DNA of 64,000 nucleotides from Cheiracanthium punctorium (GCA_038373885.1 JAWZYV010012517.1:62001-126000); one strand, 5' to 3'. Shown: positions 20,397-32,252, numbered from the stretch's first letter. A program made the numbers and translations. Notes: generated from the sequence alone by a model not told the origin.

Positions 20397-23300
20397 TTGG
20401 TTGGTTGGTTGGTTGGGGTTTAATGGCACAAGGTCCAGAAAGGACATGCTGCGCCAGACTATGTGTGTATATATAGTAAAACAAAGTTTTCAAGTAAAAA
20501 CGTGTTGCATAAAACATGTAAAGCTAAAAACTTTGAGGTCTAAAATCAGTAAAAGCGAACTGTAGAGAGGTAAAAAGGAGGTAAAATGGACAAGGTAAAA
20601 AGGACATCTGGATGGGGGCTCCCATCCAGATACCAGTCAGAGAAAAGTGTACACTTTACACTGAGTAAAGAATATTGATACGTCGAAGAAATGCAAACAA
20701 ATTACGGTGCGGGGTTTCACCCAATATATCGTCAAGTTTTAGGATGAGAACAGTTAAAAAAATATTGTGTAAAGATTATTAAAAGCAGTGCATGAAGTTA
20801 AAAACATGACTAATGGTAAGGTTGGTATGGCAATGGTGGCACTCCGGGGCAGGTTCACCCAGGAGTAAGTGCTTATGTGTAAGCCGCGTATGACCAATGC
20901 GGAGACGTGTTTAAGATTACATCTAGCCTGCGATAGGGATGAGATGACCAGTGTGAGAGAGTTGGGCGAATAGAACGAAGTTTGTTTCCCCGTTTCATTG
21001 CCCCATTTATCGACCCATATGCCTTTTACAATGCTGGAGATACTGGTTTTTTATGTCGCTGTAGGATGGATTGCCGGTGTACGGGAGGGTCGCATGCTTC
21101 GCCAGCGTGTCCGCTTTCTCATTACCCGGAATCCCGGTGTGACTGGGGACCCAACAGAGGAGAATACTGTACCCTCGGTTTATAAGTTGGGCATACTTGT
21201 GTGAAACTTTGTGCATATAGTTATGTGTTAGGGAGCCAGATTTCAGATTTTCCAGAACACTGAGTGAGTCAGAGTAGATGATAAAATTCTTTGTGTTTGT
21301 TCGCGGGATGTACAGAAGGCTTTCATATATGGCAAGTAATTCGGCGGTGAAGATGGAGCAAAATGGAGGTAGAGTATAGCTACAGGTATGATTATTAGCC
21401 ACGAAGGCAAAGCCAACGTGATTTCCACTTTTGGAGCCATCAGTGTATAGTTGTTTATATTTTTCATATTTGTTGTTGTGGTCAGAGAACAACTGTTGGT
21501 AGATTTTAGGATCAGTGTCCTGTTTCGCAAAGCCTTCGAAAGGTTGTAGGTAGGATATCTGCAATGTATGCCAGGCTGGGATATCATGAAAAGAGCATGT
21601 AGAGACATTTACATCCTCCAATTGGGTACCGACCAGACCCCTACGAACCCTTAGCCCAAAGGGAGGAGTGCAGATGGGACGATTCGCATAAAGGACGGTC
21701 GAGATGAGTATCTATAAAAGAGTTTCTTTAATGGATGTGAGGGATGAGAAAGAATGCGGAAATAAGTATTTAATGATAGCTGATGACGTATGAGGGTGAG
21801 AGATGGCTCATGACAGGTGACATAAAGACTATGTACAGGTGAAGTTCTAAAAGCACCGGAACAAATGCGTAGTGCAGTATGATGCACAGTGTCAAGTTTT
21901 TTTTTAATGCTGATTTGCATGTTGAGCCGTACGCACAGCATGCATAGTCCAATTTTGAACGGATAACAGCACGGTAGATCCGCAGGAGAGCATCACGGAC
22001 TGCCCCCCAAGAGGTGTTAGTTAAGACCTTTAAAATGTTTTTTTTCACATGCGCTGCGAATGTCAGAAATATGTTTGGCAAACGTAAGTTTTTTGTCAAA
22101 TGTTACTCCTAAAAATTTTACAAAATCCTTCTGAACAATATTAGTATGGCCCAGGTAAAGTTCTGGATCAGGGTGGATCCCACGCTTTCGGCAGAAGTGC
22201 GTGCACACTGTTTTTTTCGGCAGATATGGTAAAAACCGTTGATGTCACACCATTTCAGAATACGATTGATGGTACTTTGAAGCTGCCGTTCGATGAGGCG
22301 CATGTCTTTCCCCTGGCAAGATATTTGGAGATCGTCTACATATAGGCTACCGTTGACAGGCGGAGGCAGTTGATTAAGAATATTATTGATTTTAATAGAG
22401 AAGAGGGTGACACTAAGGACAGAGCCCTGGGGAACACCCTCTTCTTGAGCGAAATTGTCAGACAAAGTGCCGTTGACCCTTACACGGAAGTTTCTGAGCG
22501 ATAGGAAATTTTTTTATAAAAATTGGAAGATTGCCTCGAAAGCCTATATTATAGAGATCTTGAAGGATTCCGTATCTCCACGTTCGGTCGTATGCTTTTT
22601 CTATATCGAAGAACACTGACACTAAGTGATTCTTCCTGAGGAAAGCATTGCGGATTTGTGTCTCTAAATTTAAAATGTTGTCTATAGTAGATCTGCCTTT
22701 GCGGAAACCGCTCTGAAAGGGATGTATATGGTCCCCAGTTTCTAAAATGTAAACAAGGCGGGCATTAACTATTTTTTTCCATTAACTTACAAAGACAACT
22801 TGTAAGGGCTATGGGACGGTAGTTACTAGGATTAGAAGTATCTTTTCCAGGTTTTGGGAAGGGAATAACTATTGCATTGCTCCAGGCAGAGGGAAAAGTT
22901 TGTTTGTTCCAGATTCTATTGTAAAGTTTTTAAGAGGTTTAGTAAAGAGTCATAGGATAGGTGTTTTCAGCATTTCATAAGTAATGCTATCAGGACCAGG
23001 AGAAGTATTGGAGGATTGCCGTAGGTATTTGGTGAGTTCGATGATAGTAAAATCACTATTGTATGGAAAGTGGGAGGAGGTTTTAAATTTTATTTTTTTT
23101 TCGTTCACATTGTTGTTTGTAGGAGAAAAAGCGGTTTGAGAAGGATGTACTGCAGGATATAGAAGCAAGAGTTTGACCAATGTTATTTGCTATTTCTTTT
23201 GTATCAGATATTATATTATTATTAATGGACAGACAGGTTATTGAAGGGTTATTATAGATTCCCATGGCTCTTTTTGTTTTCAACCATAGCTCCTTACTAG

Positions 23301-23603
23301 TAGTGGTGGGTGTTATGCTAGAGACGTAATTCACCCAAGATTGCTTTTGAGATTGCCGCCTTATTCTCCTGGCATAAGCTTTTGCTTTTTTAAAAAGGAC
23401 GAGGTTTTCGGTGGTAGGGTACCGCCGAAAAAACACTCCATGCTTTCTGCTGCTGTTTTTTTTGCTAGTGTACAGGTTTTCATTCCACCACGGTTTTTTT
23501 ATTGCGCCGAAGTGTCATGCCCGATTTTGGAATATTGGCATCAGCTGCTTTAATAATGACTGAAGTGACTTTATCCACGACCTCTTCAATAGTGCCTTCA
23601 AGG
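20397..23603 (-). mobile_element. I-like non-LTR copy, 5'-truncated, inside BEL/Pao
   Basis: The 3' end (+ strand GGTTGGTTGGTTGG then GGTTTAATGGCACAAGG) joins gag at 20396, and the other end stops in the endonuclease-RT linker near 23603. Minus-strand frames give RT (PGPDSITYEML, GVPQGSVLS, YVDDLQISCQGKDM) and RNase H (YTDGSKSGNHVGFAF, YSDSLSVLENLKSG, CWVPSHTGIPGNEKAD). Many frameshifts occur. It is closest to the outer nest copy at 45996-63179 (shared LPPPVNGSLYVDD and KFLGVTFDKKLTFAKH). I see no target duplication, so the insertion was joined to a deletion of BEL pol. Confidence 0.85.
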
Positions 23604-23872
23604 ACTTGAGAAAATTTCACCACGTGAGGACGCCACCCAAAGGAACTGAAATCCGAGTCGGGGATGTGGTTTTGCTGCAGGAGGACGTTAGACCTCGGCA
23701 CACCTGGAAAAGGGCACTTGTCGAGGAGGTGATTTTAGGTCGTGACAACCAAGTCCGTACCTGCAAGCTGCGAGCGAACGGACATACATTTTCCCGACCA
23801 GTGCAGCTGGTCATCCCCCTGGAGGTTGACCAGGGTGGGGAGGATGTCGCGCTCCAGAATAACGTTATATAG
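23604..23872 (+). pseudogene. BEL/Pao integrase C-terminal end
   Basis: The frame reads TEIRVGDVVLLQEDVRPRHT, then ALVEEVILGRDN and the end of the chromatin/DNA-binding C-terminal domain typical of Pao integrases. The stop codon (near 23870) falls 26 nt inside the 3' LTR, so pol overlaps the LTR. Only the last 80-odd residues remain. The purine tract GGGTGGGGAGGA at 23833-23844 just before the LTR is the likely polypurine tract. Confidence 0.8.
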
Positions 23873-24031
23873 ATCAAACTATAAGTTTGTATTAGTTTCA
23901 TGGCAACATCATCATTGTAACGAAGTTTTCTTGAAAAATAAACTAGGAGTTGTTCTACGCTACGTCTTGTGTGTCTGTTGTATATAATTATCAGGAATTA
24001 TTATACGTTTTATATACAGCAGCATGCAATA
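23845..24031 (+). repeat. BEL/Pao 3' LTR (187 bp)
   Basis: Identical in length and nearly identical in sequence to 19403-19589. Preceded by the polypurine tract and followed by GGGTA. Confidence 0.9.
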
Positions 24032-24036
24032 GGGTA

Positions 24037-25202
24037 TGCCTTGGGCAGAGGACTTTTTGAGGGGTACTGAAGCGTCTGGAGAAAACAGCCGCGTGGTAGG
24101 CAGGAACCCTAGAGCTATACACTTCAGCAGTCTACCAAATTGTCATGAAATTAGTAAAAAGTATTTAAACTATAATGTAAAAGGTCAAAATAGATTTTTT
24201 AAGCTTTATAAATTAAATTTATATCTTCTAAAGCTCTTTCTCTACTTTACAAAACTCATTAAACTTTTAAGATAAACTTAAAAAAAAATAACTTGCTGAA
24301 ATAAGCAAGAATGACGATATATAGAAAATTAAATGGATAAATTATCGAATATTGAACTTCATATATGAAAAAAATACAGGAAGAAGAAAAAATATCTACT
24401 AAAACAGTTATTATAACTTGATGTAAAACTGTGAGAACAACTCAATTAAGAAAAGGGAAATGTTATTAACTTTCGTTCACCAAATAAAACTTTTTTTTTT
24501 TTACATAAAATATATTGTATCCCATTGAAAAATAAAATATAAATAAATAAATATTTTAAAGAAACCCTAATGTTTAGAAATAATTTTAAACCAGTACAGC
24601 AGATTGGGAATGAGAAAAATTGTTTAAACCAAGCGCTTAAAAAATAACCCTGTTTAAATTAAGCAACCTTGACAGAGAACTTGAGCTCCTTTTCGCATTT
24701 TAAATGAAACAGTTAAGATGACCCATTAAAAATGTTAAAAAAAAAAAAAGCTTTTGAAACTAAGTTTGGAGGAGGGAACGTGCCCCCCAGCACACACACA
24801 AATTGTTACGCTGTTTGTTTTAAATTTTTAAACAAATTATTGTTTAACTGATTTTGGTACAAAATTGGGGGAGCATAGGGAGATACGTGCCCCCCCCCCA
24901 ATCATTTCAGCACTGCCATATATTTTCCTCCATTTGTTTTGATAAAAATGCTTTCATCTATTCTGTAGATGAATTCGGATATTTCGGAAGAAGAAGCCCT
25001 TCACCCATCGCAACCCCCGTTTTAACCCTGAGTTCTAGTGACCGGATGTGTTATCCGTCATTCATCAACGCGCGACGAAGAAAGAGAGTATACACCTTCA
25101 CACTGTCTCTCCCCTCTTCTCCCGGGGCTATTTCTTTGTTTGTGCTTCTTGGAAAAACGTGAACGTTGTCTGTGTTTAGCAGAGTTTTTATACTTTAAAA
25201 TT
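24037..25202. other. No gene; AT-rich with C and G tracts
   Basis: A-runs, a CACACACA stretch and two C runs (about 24784 and 24891) are visible. From about 24990 to 25170 the base composition becomes more balanced, but the two open frames there (up to 102 codons) show no motif I know. The final TTAA (25203-25206) is the piggyBac target. Confidence 0.4.
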
Positions 25203-25206
25203 TTAA

Positions 25207-26887
25207 CACTAGAAGCGCCGCACTTTCTTTCTACCTAGAAGCGCCAGCAGCAGTCAAATTGACTGCTCAAAGAATTTTGTACATTTATTTAAATACAAAA
25301 AGTTTATGGTATTTTTTAAAAGCTTTTTTAGAGAATAAAATGTTAATTCTTGTTTAAAATACATGCTACAAAAAAATATTTTTTACTTACTTTTTAATAA
25401 AACTCATTTTAATGCTAGTCGCAATTTTTTACATATTAAAATTTTTTCAATGCTGGAAGTGGATTTACCACATATGAAATGTGAACATTTCTGGCAAATA
25501 TCACTTGTTTCGTTGCTCTTACAAAATCCAATTTGGCACTGCCGTCTCTTTTTTGAGAGTTTTTGTTAGTAGTGTTCGAAATTTCTGAGGGCAGTTGTGC
25601 ACTTGTCTTTTTCTTCAAGTGACTTGCTCTCAATTCTTCTGCCAATTGAAAAAGAAAGTTATGTCTTATTATAGATTTACCACTCATTTCTCAGTAGATA
25701 ATGCAGGCATTAGTTCCTGCCAAATCCAGCATATTATAGAAAATATGCACGGGCCATCTACGGGAAGCAGCCCGCACAGAATATTTACGTGTCATTTGGT
25801 CAATAATGTCGACTCCTCATTTGGTTTTGTTGTAGAATTCTGTTTCTGGAAGTTTTTTCACAGTTTGTGACTCTACATTTACATCTGTATGCAAGGTACT
25901 TAGAAGCAGGGTATTTTTATTCTTTTTACCCTGATACACTGTCAGTGTAGTGTCTCCAAGTGTGTAGTAAAACTGTTTCGTGAAGCTGAGTTTTTGATTT
26001 CCTGATCTCATGCGGAATTTCTTTTCGATGTCTTCTTACTGTCCCCACAAAACTTGTATTCTTCATTTTAAGTTTTTTAGCTAATGAAAGCGAGGAAAAA
26101 TAGTTGCCCACTGTCATATTTCTACCTGTATTCACACAAGGGCTCAGAAGGCGCATTACTATATTTTCGGGAAGGCTTTCGTTTTCATTTCTTGCGTTAT
26201 CCTTTCCAAGGTATGGAAAAGCATTGCACATAAACTTTGAGTCAACAACAACTAGCATCCAAAATTTTATACCAAATTTTTCTGGTTTATTCGGCATACA
26301 TTAAATAAACTTGCACCTAACTTTTGATGGAAATAATTGTTCATCCAACACAAGATTTTCTCATACCTTATAAGAAAGAGCACAGTTTTCTATAAATTTG
26401 TTCCAGATATCTGAAAACATAGCAAACTTATCAGTTTCTAAATGTTGACTCCTGTTCGACTTCAAATCAAATCTTAGGTTTTCCATGGTATCTCGAAAAC
26501 GATTACGAGACAATGTTTTTTTTTAAATGGAGGGGGGCTGGGGAAAGGGGCGGAAAATGACAAGTATTTCGTGGATTAGAGAAATAGTGAATGAAAGGAA
26601 TATGTAGGGGAAATTTTTCTTCATGATAAGATTTTTTCTGTGTGATAGAGTACGATGAATAAACTCAATTTCACTAGCAGTCAATTTGACTGCTCGTGGC
26701 GCTTCTAGGTATACATAAAAATATTTCCATTAATTTTATTTTTATTCAATTCATATTTAGTGCCAATAATTTTCAAGGTTTTTTAGAAGAATTCAAAAAA
26801 TTATGACATCCTAAAGTAAAGGGTCTATTAGGAATCCAAGATAAAATGGCGAAAACAGTCAAAATGACTGCTCTGGCGCTTCTAGTG
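25207..26887 (-). mobile_element. piggyBac element, 1681 bp, TTAA-flanked
   Basis: The ends are CACTAGAAGCGCC and GGCGCTTCTAGTG, perfect 13 bp inverted repeats. TTAA occurs on both outer sides (25203-25206, 26888-26891). A second inner pair repeats the motif: CCTAGAAGCGCCAGCAGCAG at about 25234 faces a GGCGCTTCTAGG end at about 26700, and GCAGTCAAATTGACTGC palindromes lie next to both. A broken transposase frame lies on the minus strand. The length is short for an autonomous piggyBac. Confidence 0.92.
25590..26520 (-). pseudogene. piggyBac transposase, broken
   Basis: Minus-strand text in order: LSRNRFRDTMENLRFD, LDEQLFPSKVRC (holding the first catalytic Asp), MPNKPEKFGIKFWMLV, NAFPYLGKD, GRNMTVGNYFSSLSLAKKL, then KNKNTLLLSTLH, FYNKTK, and after a frameshift DQMTRKYSVRAASRRWPVH with YNMLDLAGTNACII. 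This is the DDE_Tnp_1_7 core. The position where the family has the second catalytic Asp (VT.DN) appears to hold Gly (VGN). Stops and at least two frameshifts are present. The C-terminal Cys-rich tail is partly seen after 25690. Confidence 0.8.
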
Positions 26888-26891
26888 TTAA

Positions 26892-27684
26892 GCAGTGAAA
26901 GCTAGTAAGAAAATGAATTGAGGGCTTGCCAGGTAAAAGATGACAAAAGCGTTTACCTTGATAGTTCTTTTATTTTAGTAATGAGGTGTAAAGGCTTGTA
27001 TACAGATGGGGATGAACAAAGGAAAAAACAGGTATTTGATGTAGTACAGCATCTATGTGTCGTCGGACGTTCTTGATAACAAACCAGCCTATGGTACCCG
27101 GTCGAACAGCATCGTCTTGAGACAAACTTGCAGTGGCGTAATCAAAAGGCTTTTTTTGGAAGCGGCGGCGGGAAAGCTCCAGGTTAATCGCTTGACTCAG
27201 CTCAGAGCATCTCACACGGCTGGCCACGAGCGTCCTTCTACACACATCTTGTCGCATCACCCTTTTCGCCTCTCCTCTCTCGATCTCGGAGAACTTTTAT
27301 ACTGGCGGCCAGGCAGCGACGTCACTAATTACTGCGGACCTGTGACGTGAAAAGAGAAAAGAAAATAGCTCCGCGGCAAGTCGCCGGGAGTACAGCGCCT
27401 CTAGCGGCCAAAAACAGAAACACATTATGAAAAACGTTTTGCAGCAATTAGGTGCTTGTTTGAAGCGTTGATATTAGAATAATGCTAAGTACGAACTTTA
27501 ACTAATAAAATAAGAGCTATCTGTGCCTTTAGATTTTAAGGCAAATAATTAAAGTTAAGTTATACAGCATTCAGTTATAATAAAGAAAAACACAACCACA
27601 TGTCATGGAACCTTTAAGGTAAGGTTTACAGTTACTTTTCCTAACAAACGTGACCTTGACAACCCAGTAGTCAGTTGTGGGAGT
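26892..27684. promoter_or_regulatory. GC-richer segment with a promoter-like stretch; otherwise no gene
   Basis: From about 26970 to 27420 the DNA is GC-richer than its surroundings. A TATA-like TTTTATACTGG (27295-27305) is followed by GCGACGTCACTAATT and CCTGTGACGTGAAAAG, two CRE-like TGACG words in opposite orientation. A 96-codon minus frame (26970-27260) has no known motif. This could be the LTR or promoter of an unrecognised LTR element. The remainder to 27684 is AT-rich. Confidence 0.25.
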
Positions 27685-27946
27685 TTCTATTGGGGGTTGG
27701 TTGGTTGGTTGGTTGGTGTTTAATGGCACAAGGTCCAGAAAGGACATACTGCGCCAGACAATGTGTATTTAGGATAAAATAATGCTTTCGCGTAAAAGAT
27801 GTTGTATAAAACATGTAAAGCTAAAATCCGTAAGGTCTAAAACTGATAAAATCAAACTGTAGAAAGGTCAAAAGTAGATGAAAATAAGCCAAGGACGTCT
27901 GGATGGGGGCTCCCATCCAGATACCAGTCAGAGAAAGGTGTATACT

Positions 27947-30900
27947 TCACACTGAGTAAAACAGATTGATACGTCGAAGAAATGAAAATAAATTACAGTG
28001 AGGGGTTTCACCCAATATATCGTCAAGTTTGGGATGAGAACAGTTAAAAAATCTTTGATAAAAATTATTAAAAGCTGTACAAGAGGTTAAAATGTGACGA
28101 ATGGTTAGGTGAGATTGACAATGTGAACATTCTGGGGCAGGTTCACCCAGAAGTAGGTGTTTATGGGTGATTCTCGTGTGACCAATGCGGAGACGAGTCA
28201 AAATGACATCATGATTTCGATATGAAAGGGATGACCAATGAGTGAGGGAAGGTCGGATAGAATGCAGTTTGTTTTCAGTTTCACTATCCCATTTATTGGT
28301 CCAACTGCTTTTTACTATGCTAGAGGTGCCGGACTTTATGTCATTGTATGCGAGATAGCCAGTGTATGATATTGTAGCTTGCCTGGCTAAGCTATCCGCC
28401 TTCTCGTTGCCCAGTATCCCAATATGACTCGGTACCCAACAGTAGAGAATATTGTATCCACGATTTGTCAGTTGTTCATGCAGACGTAGCACTTTGGTGA
28501 TATAGCTATGAGTGAGGGAGCCCGATTTTAGATTGTCTAGTACACTGAGGGAGTCGGAGTAGATGATACACCTTTTTGTAGTCATTTTAGAGATATTGAA
28601 CAGGCTTTCATGTATGGCAAGTAATTCAGCAGTAAAGATTGAACAGAACGGAGGGAGAGTATAGCTGCAGGTATAGTTACTTCCAACGAAGGCGAAGCCG
28701 ACATGATTCCCAGATTTGGAGCCGTCAGTGTATATTTCTGTATATTTTTTATATCTGTTTTTGTGGTCTGAGAACAATTGTTGATATATTTTTGGGTAGG
28801 TATCCTGTTTAGTAAAGCCATTAAATGGTTGGAGGTACGAGGTCTGCAGTGCAGTCCATGGTGGCGTTTCATGAGGAGAATTAGGGGAGACTTTAACATT
28901 CTCCAGTTGGGTACCAACTAGACTCCTACGGATCCTTAAACCAAAGGGAGGAGTGCATGAGGGGCGATTTCCATATTGGCGGTCCAAATGAGTGTCCAAA
29001 AATGCGTCCCCCAAAGGGTGGGAGGGATGAGACAGGATGCGAAAATAATTGTTTAATGATAATTTGTGACGGATGTGGATGAGAGATGGCTCATGACAAG
29101 TGATATAGAGACTTTGTATGGGTGATGTTCTAAAAGCTCCAGAACAGACGTGTAGTGCAGTATGATGCACTGTGTCAAGTTTTTTTAGGGCTGACCTACA
29201 TGCAGATCCATACACTCCACAGGCGTAATCTATTTTGGATCGAATTGCTGCACGGTAGATCCGCAACAGGGCGTCACCATCCGCTCCCCAAGAAGTGTTA
29301 GTTAATACCTTTAGGATATTTAGGTCCTTTTCACATTTGTTGCGGATATAGGTGATATGGTTAGCAAAGGTCAATTTTCTATCAAAATATGCCCCTAAAA
29401 ATTTAGCGGAGTCACGTATTTCTATTTTTGAGCTGCCCACATAGAGCTCAGGATCAGAGTGGATCCCTCGTAAACGACAGAAGTGCGTACTGACAGTCTT
29501 TTCGGCAGAAATGTTAAATCCATTTGTGGTACACCATTTTAGGATGCGATTGATGGTGTTCTGGAGCTGACGCTCAATGTAACACATGTCCTTTCCCTGA
29601 CAAGAAATTTGAAGGTCATCGAAATATAGGCTTCCGTGAACAGACGGAGGTAGTTGATTGAGAATGTTATTGATTTTTATTGAAAAGAGGGTAAGACTTA
29701 AGACAGAGCCCTGAGGGATGCCCTCTTCTTGGACAAAGCTATTGGATTGTATGCCGTTTATTTGTATTCTGAATTTTCGAAGCAAGAGAAAGTTCTGGAT
29801 AAATATTGGAAGGTTGCCACGGAAGCCTAGATTGTGGAGATCCCGGAGAATACCATATCTCCAGGTCTTGTCGTATGCCTTTTCTATGTCAAAGAAAATA
29901 GAGATTAAGTGGTTTCTTCTTAAGAAAGCGTTTACGAATTTGAGTTTTCTAGATATAGTATGTTGTCAATGGTTGATCTGCCTCTGCGAAAGCCACTTTG
30001 GTAAGGGTGTATATGGCCCTCTGTTTCTAAAACGTAAACTAAGCGTGCATTGATCATTTTCTCCAGCAGTTTATAAAGGCAACTGGTAAGGGCTATGGAT
30101 CTGTAGTTATTAGGATTTGAAGTGTCTTTTCCGGGCTTTGGAAAGGGTATGACTATGGCATTTCTCCACGAGGAAGGAAAGGTATGTTCGTTCCAGATTC
30201 TATTAAACAGCTGTAGTAGATTTGTAAGGGAAACGTGAGCAAGGTGTTTTAGCATTTCATATGTGATACCATCGGGACCAGGAGAAGTGTTCGGTAACTG
30301 TCTGAGTCGATTGGTGAGTTCATGGATTGTAAAGATACTATTATAAGAGTATTGCGAGGAAGTTTTAAAGTTTAGTTTTTGCCGTTCAGATTGCAGTTTA
30401 TGGGTATTAAAGGTATTTGAGTAAGAGGTACTACAAGAGGATAGAGCCACTGTTTCGCCGATGGTATTTGCAATGTCTGTAATATCAGAGATGATTTTGT
30501 TATTGATGGCAAGGCAAGGTATGGTAGGGTTATTGTATATTCCCATAGCTCTTTTTGTTTTGGTCCATAGCTCCTTACTAGAGATTGATGTAGTAATGCT
30601 GGAGACATATTGCATCCATGATTCCTTTTGAGATTGCCGCCTCACCCTGCGGGCGACTGCTTTTGCTTTTTTTAAAATGATAAGGTTTTCAGTTGTGGGA
30701 TACCGGCGGAAGGTACCCCAGGCTTTCTGCTGCTGCTCTTTGGCCATGGTGCATGCAGCGTTCCACCACGGTTTTTTATTTCTGCGACAGCTTGTGCCTG
30801 ATTTCGGTATACTATTATCTGCTGCCTTAATGATAGTGGATGTGACTTTATCAACGACCTCATCAATAGTGCCTTCTTTGATATTTTGGGATATTGTTGA

Positions 30901-31626
30901 TAGTGAAGTAAAAGTCTGCCAATCTGCCTTGTCATGGATGTATCTGGGTATTGTTGGAGTTTGGTTTGGATTCTGATACAAAGGAGAGAGAATGATCGGA
31001 AAGTGGTCACTATTATGTAAATCACCAGAAACAGAGAAATTATACAGTGGGAGGATTGGAGGAGAACAGATAACAAGGTCTATTGCATGAAATGATTTTG
31101 TGGGAAGATGGAAGTAAGTACTGTCACCATTATTCATAACACACAGTGAGAAGTCGGTTAGGATTTGTTCTATTTGTTGGCCTCTATTGTTGGTATCTTT
31201 GCTGCCCCACAAGGGACTGTGGGCATTCATGTCCCCTAGGAGTATGAAAGGGGAAGGAAGTTGCTGGACAAGGTTATTGAGCAAAGTTCGACTGATTGTT
31301 TCATTAGGAGGGAGATATATACTGCAGATTGTAGTGAGATGTTTGAGATGGATTCTAATGGCGACAGCCTGTAAAGGTGTGTTGAGATTGAGAGTACAAT
31401 AGGGATAGTGATTATTTATTAGGAGGGCAACTCCGCCGGAGGCCCTTTCCCCTAGCACATAATCCTTTCTAAGGACAGTATAATTGTGAATTTGAGTGTG
31501 CTTATTGGCTTTGAGGTATGTTTCTTGAAGGACAAGACAGGCGGGATTGTGATTGTAGATAAGTGTTTTGAGGTCGTCGTTTTTGTTCTGAAAACCGTGG
31601 CAGTTCCATGACAGCAACAATGCCAT
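27947..31626 (-). pseudogene. I-like ORF2: endonuclease, RT, RNase H, one frameshift
   Basis: ORF2 starts at the ATG of MALLLSWNCHGF (31626), 2 nt after the ORF1 stop. Endonuclease motifs are QETYL, LGDMNAHSPLWGS and SDHFPI. RT motifs are PGPDGITYEML, FPKPGKDTSNPNNYRSIALT and IPQGSVLS, with FDD in the catalytic box (YFDDLQI where other copies have YVDD). RNase H motifs are YTDGSKSGNHVGFAF, ELLAIHESL, YSDSLSVLDNLKSG and CWVPSHIGILGNEKAD. A C-terminal zinc-like CSHCQSHLTIRHILTSC (C-x2-C-x7-H-x4-C) closes the protein. The frame changes near 29935 between the GRSTIDNIL motif and the KAYD motif. Without that shift it would be about 1,200 residues. Confidence 0.9.
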
Positions 31627-31628
31627 AA

Positions 31629-31991
31629 CTATGTTATGTTAGGTGCATTGTGCGTTGTCGTGGTAATCCCTTTAGGGTTATTAGGTGGCTCAATATCTTC
31701 ATGTTCCATCGATTCTTCATCTGATATTTCTGATCCCGAGGGTGATAATTTTAAAATTGAGTCATCTATATGTGGTTGAGGAGGTATTTTCCTTGTGCTG
31801 AAACGGTTGTATTTTAATTTGTAGGTTGCTGCTTTACTGATTGTTGGTCTGACTTGAGTAGAGCTATTGTTGTGCGATTTTTTCTTAGTTTTCTCTGGTG
31901 CAGTGGAGGAACTGTTTTGTTTATGGACTGATTGTTTACTTGTTGATGTCTTGGAAGAGGAAGGATGAATGACAGGGTCAGTCTGAGTGGC
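31629..31991 (-). pseudogene. I-like ORF1, C-terminal third
   Basis: Only the Ser/Thr/Lys-rich tail of ORF1 remains: ATQTDP, a KTKKKSHNNSSTQVRP segment, KLKYNRFSTRK and the acidic end with SDEESMEHEDIEPP. The zinc knuckles are lost by 5' truncation. Upstream of 31991 the open frame is flanking DNA. Its stop TAG is followed by TT and the ORF2 ATG. Confidence 0.85.
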
Positions 31992-32129
31992 TTCTATTGG
32001 GGGAGGGGGGGGGGCATTCAGAGTATGAAGCATGTTAGTGTAAAAATGATACAAAAAAATCAAATACTTAAAAAAAATCACTTCATCAAAAGGCGCTCTT
32101 TCGGATGCCACTCCTTCCTTACATTTTTT

Positions 32130-32252
32130 CTTTCAAGCACCACCCCCCCCCACACACACACACACATACATCAAAAAAAAAAATAAACCCCTTCAATATT
32201 GTGCGCTTTTTTCCGGGGGTGCTTTTTTCCAGGGCGCTTTTTTCCGCCCACC
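32130..32252 (-). repeat. Right terminal repeat, GGAAAAAAGCGC modules
   Basis: On the + strand, TTCAATATTGTGCGC is followed by three GCTTTTTTCC modules ending GCCCACC. This is the inverted counterpart of 16106-16225. Between them and 32130 a CA microsatellite and C run replace the G tract of the left end. Confidence 0.7.

Larger units (their letters stand above)
19403..24031 (+). mobile_element. BEL/Pao LTR retrotransposon, pol mostly replaced
   Basis: Two 187 bp LTRs bound the element, and a 5 bp duplication GGGTA (19398-19402, 24032-24036) flanks it. After the 5' LTR comes TGGTGCCGAA, a plausible primer-binding site, then gag at 19697. From gag, the sequence jumps into an antisense I-like copy (20397-23603) and resumes at the C-terminal end of integrase. 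Protease, RT, RNase H and most of integrase are missing. Since the LTRs differ at only about two positions, the element looks fairly young and now depends on others. Confidence 0.85.
27697..31991 (-). mobile_element. I-like non-LTR copy, 4.3 kb, 5'-truncated in ORF1
   Basis: The 3' end is the (TTGG)n tail at 27697. The 5' limit is at 31991, inside ORF1. A 12 bp duplication TTCTATTGGGGG occurs at 27685-27696 and 31992-32003. The 3' UTR hairpin is at about 27896-27922. ORF2 is nearly complete with one frameshift. It belongs to the same subfamily as the truncated copy at 52121-53445: both have a THLDRQYGNRPSCTPPFGL segment and LENVKVSPNSPHETPPW. It lies close to the right end of the 16 kb TIR interval. 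Confidence 0.92.
16106..32252. mobile_element. Possible single TIR element expanded by nested insertions
   Basis: The two ends carry long inverted repeats built from GGAAAAAAGCGC modules followed by CAATATTGAA, facing each other, at 16106-16225 and about 32130-32252. The outer flanks carry the same 9 bp direct repeat AGATATAAT (16097-16105 and 32253-32261). Inside lie a Harbinger-like element, a BEL/Pao element, a piggyBac and an I-like copy, each with its own target duplication, together about 12.3 kb. About 3.9 kb would be original. A 9 bp duplication and long termini suit a Mutator-like element. Two separate copies of one palindromic MITE remain possible. Confidence 0.45.

Noticed and set aside
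31965..32186. Plus-strand frame over the CA microsatellite
   Set aside because: Low-complexity translation with no protein signature; it spans the edge of the retrotransposon and the terminal repeat.
16106..32252. Polinton/Maverick element
   Set aside because: The spacing and long inverted ends first suggested one, but there is no DNA polymerase B, integrase, ATPase or capsid frame inside, and the flank repeat is 9 bp, not 6.
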